Shown one piece after another: positions 19,531-21,745 of a stretch of 21,745 bases of DNA. Both the position numbers and the translations under genes were made by a program. The stretch lies in the NCBI GenBank assembly GCA_000969725.1, contig JXSR01S062035.1. One strand, written 5' to 3'. Numbering within the stretch: the first letter of the stretch is position 1; each line of letters starts with the position of its first letter. The notes below the pieces were generated by a model. It worked only from the letters and a program-made list of their open reading frames with translations. It was not told where the DNA came from and did not search any database. Source of the DNA: Ophiothrix spiculata. Taxonomy: Eukaryota; Echinodermata; Ophiuroidea; Amphilepidida; Ophiotrichidae.

Positions 19531-19694
19531 GTAAGATTCCAGACAGCTTTTTTTGCTCTTTTCCCTTAATGATATGCACAAGTGAACAAGAGTTCTTGAG
19601 GAAGACTATATAAAGTCAAAAGTTAATACAGGCCTATTATCAAAAAATCATGTCTCCCAATCAATAGTTTTATAATCAATCAATAGTTTTATAG
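19531..19694. repeat. Intron with short tandem duplication
   Basis: AATCAATAGTTTTATA occurs twice in succession (about 19660 and 19677), immediately left of the next TIR element. The rest is ordinary intron. Confidence 0.7.
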
Positions 19695-20507
19695 CAGTCG
19701 GGGATAATTGCTCAATCGGGCGACTAGCTATATTGGCCGACATCGCTCAATGAGGAGAGAGTACATCGCCTTTTACAACGACCTGGCAGTTTTCACTTGA
19801 GATCACAAAGGCATTTTATTCTTCACAATTGTTTTTTAAATCATCTTACTTATGATAGATATAGCTATCATTTCACCGTGTCAAAAAAGATTTCATCAGG
19901 TCAAACTCTTGCAAAATTAAAACAAATTTGGAAAAACATCTTCACAAAATTGCATTTTCTCCCGATGGACTATCGCCAGAAAATCAACCATTTTTGTCAC
20001 TATTGGGGGATTTCCCGTAGCAGTTGTAACTAACTAGGTCAGAGAATGAGTGATGAGTACATTTCGAATAGAATTGTGGGAAATAATAGCCTCATCTTTA
20101 GGATGCAAATGGATTTTAATTACAAAGAAAAAGAAATCCTGAAATTAGATCTTCAAAATATGGAATTGCTGCGCGTATTAATCCAAATGTGAAGAGGAAA
20201 GGTGTTTACGCTTGTGCAAAGCAGATTTAATTGATCCAGGCATGCGTAGTCAGAAAAAAATGGCATTCCAGCCAATTCACTACAACATGAAGTAATTCAA
20301 CAACTTTTCACCCTGATTTTACCACTTAAACTCATTCTTTTTGAAAGTCATTGCTGATTCGATCCAAAACAAGTATAAATATACGTTATTCTTCAAGTTT
20401 GTTGAAATTGATTATCTAAAATAATGACTCAATATCGCCATAAGTGGCGATGTTGGTCAATGTCGCTCTATACGGCGATCGCCTGATTGAGCGCTTATCC
20501 CTGACTG
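19695..20507. mobile_element. 813-base TIR element in last intron
   Basis: The left end is CAGTCGGGGATAATTGCTCA and the complemented right end CAGTCAGGGATAAGCGCTCA, continuing ATC(G/A)GGCGA on both. ATAG flanks both sides (19691-19694 and 20508-20511), followed on the right by a further CAGTC. Related GCGAT/TCGCC words recur beneath the ends. A 78-codon open frame inside (19797-20033) shows no transposase motif. The class is uncertain; CAG-type ends recall hAT but an 8-base duplication is not seen. Confidence 0.7.
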
Positions 20508-20519
20508 ATAGCAGTCAAG

Positions 20520-20842
20520 TAAGCTCATACAGTTAGGCGCTCACCTGAGGTATGGAAGTTGAGTTTGCTTTAAATTCCCTTGGACAAGGAACTAACTGCT
20601 AATTGTCTCATCGAAATCAGTACGAAACTTGGTTAGCTGATCCGGGCAGTGATGGTACGAATGTGGGCTGATCAAGGTTCAGCGCCCCTAGAGGTTGCCG
20701 CAGAACCTGAAATGATACTTGGTGTGGAATGGGCTTACTTAGGCCACAGTGGTGGGCGAACACCTGTAAAGTGTGCAGAGGCCGTGTGGAATTAAAAATC
20801 TGGGAGGAATAGCGCACTATAAATCCCCAGTATTTATTTATT
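20520..20842 (+). mobile_element. SINE-like element
   Basis: TAAATTCCCTTGGACAAGGA (about 20571) is a motif common in marine invertebrate SINEs. The 3' end AGCGCACTATAAATCCCCAG plus TATTTATTTATT parallels the tail of the SINE at 6774-7007. No intact A and B boxes are visible. Confidence 0.5.
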
Positions 20843-21020
20843 CAATAGTTCACAGCAGCTTAGACCAGAGTGAAGTTCTTGCTGGCCTCTAACCCATAAG
20901 CACACTTATATGATGTGATTACATGACCTTAAGTGAAAGCATCCAGAGGCTCAGATCAGCTTTGACGTCAAAATGATATGTGATACCACTCCACCAAGGA
21001 TTGGGCAATCAATGCATATA

Positions 21021-21446
21021 ATTGAATACGCCAGTACAAGAAAAAAACCAACTCCAATAGCTCCCTTCTGTTAAGTTCTGTAAAATATAAATGCATGCAA
21101 ATCTCTGAAAATGCTTTCAAATCAATAAAAAGCATTTCCATGTCTATATCCCAATCATAGTGTCACATTTGACCTTGTAGTTGACTTTTTTAGACATTGT
21201 TAGATAATTTTTCTAGTATATAATTGTAGAGGGGAGCTCATGGAGTTAGGGTTTTCTTGTACTGTTTTTTTAAATATAGCAACTATGTAATATAACAACG
21301 ACACTACGATTAGGTTATTGACATGGAAATGCTATTTTAGTGATGTGAAAGCATTTTCAGAGATTTGTATGCATTTATATTTTATATGTATAATTAACAG
21401 AAGGGAGCTATTGTAGATGGGGTTTTCTTACACTGGCGTATTCAAT
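21021..21446. mobile_element. TA-flanked element with long inverted repeats
   Basis: The ends ATTGAATACGCCAGT match on both sides and the arms continue for about 120 bases through AATAGCTCCCTTCTGTTAA, ATATAAATGCAT, AAATCTCTGAAAATGCTTTC and GCATTTCCATGTC. TA abuts each end (21019-21020 and 21447-21448), fitting Tc1/mariner-type insertion. The interior carries a further partial copy of the end region (near 21226-21270). Confidence 0.8.
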
Positions 21447-21745
21447 TATTACACCAATCACTACTAGAGGAACAATGTCAGATTCCCAAATATGGAACCA
21501 CAACCACTGATACAGTTATTGGTCAAAGGAAACAAATAAAATCTAGCATTTTAAAGCAAAAAACTTTTTTGTCTATTTGTAGGTAAATTTTCCCATAAAA
21601 CTTTGAAATGGGATGTTGATATAATGTGTCCAAGGGATTTGAAAGGGATGAATTGAGGACCCTAGAACTAAAAGGGGGTTAAGTCACAAAATCTTGAAAA
21701 TTGAGTTGTGTCAATTTCCTGCTACAGAATTCTCATTTCTACATT
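21447..21745. other. Intron sequence to window end
   Basis: No exon or repeat is recognised. The next AGBL2/3 exon was searched for by its expected aromatic-rich coding and not found. Confidence 0.45.

Noticed and set aside
1-21745. CRISPR array, prokaryotic operon or phage-like defence system
   Set aside because: There are no regularly spaced direct repeats, no long adjacent open frames and no ribosome-binding pattern; the clear spliced gene shows animal nuclear DNA.

Overview
This window looks like nuclear DNA of an animal, most likely a marine deuterostome such as an echinoderm. That placement is an inference, not a proof. It rests on short exons with GT/AG introns, an AT-rich intron background, tRNA-derived SINEs with the tails common in marine invertebrates, and a dense load of small inverted-repeat transposons. 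No bacterial-style gene packing, rRNA or CRISPR array is present.

The only protein gene I can support is a plus-strand cytosolic carboxypeptidase of the AGBL2/AGBL3 (CCP2/CCP3) group. Seven consecutive exons at 11290-11357, 13264-13337, 14311-14399, 15996-16078, 17196-17329, 17943-18075 and 19409-19530 join in frame into 233 whole codons with no stop. They encode the region before and most of the N-terminal beta-sandwich domain that precedes the zinc peptidase (M14) domain. The catalytic domain is not in the window and must lie beyond 21745. Two exon-like blocks upstream (4493-4558 and about 51-119) have compatible splice phases and may be earlier exons. The AGBL2/3 family removes glutamates from tubulin tails and related substrates in cilia and centrioles.

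The rest is intron or upstream DNA filled with mobile-element remnants. From left to right these are: a Harbinger-type foldback (391-560), a small hAT-like element with a Helitron-like end inside (1849-2180), two TA-flanked mariner-like elements (2346-3325 and 3708-4316), a three-level nested repeat (about 4.9-6.4 kb), a tRNA-derived SINE (6774-7007), several foldbacks (7.6-9.9 kb), and a TTAA-flanked near-perfect palindrome broken by a 288-base assembly gap (10729-11265). Inside the gene are the empty-site relatives of the nested repeat (12581-12974 and 15113-15634), a tandem duplication of an exon end with its splice donor (13308-13455), more SINEs (16612-16904, 17742-17816, 20520-20842), and further TIR elements (18150-19177, 19695-20507, 21021-21446).

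I found no new multi-gene system. The most informative observations are the nested-insertion history readable from copies inside this one window, the duplicated splice donor, the inverted repeat pair that brackets three exons, and the candidate missing upstream exons.
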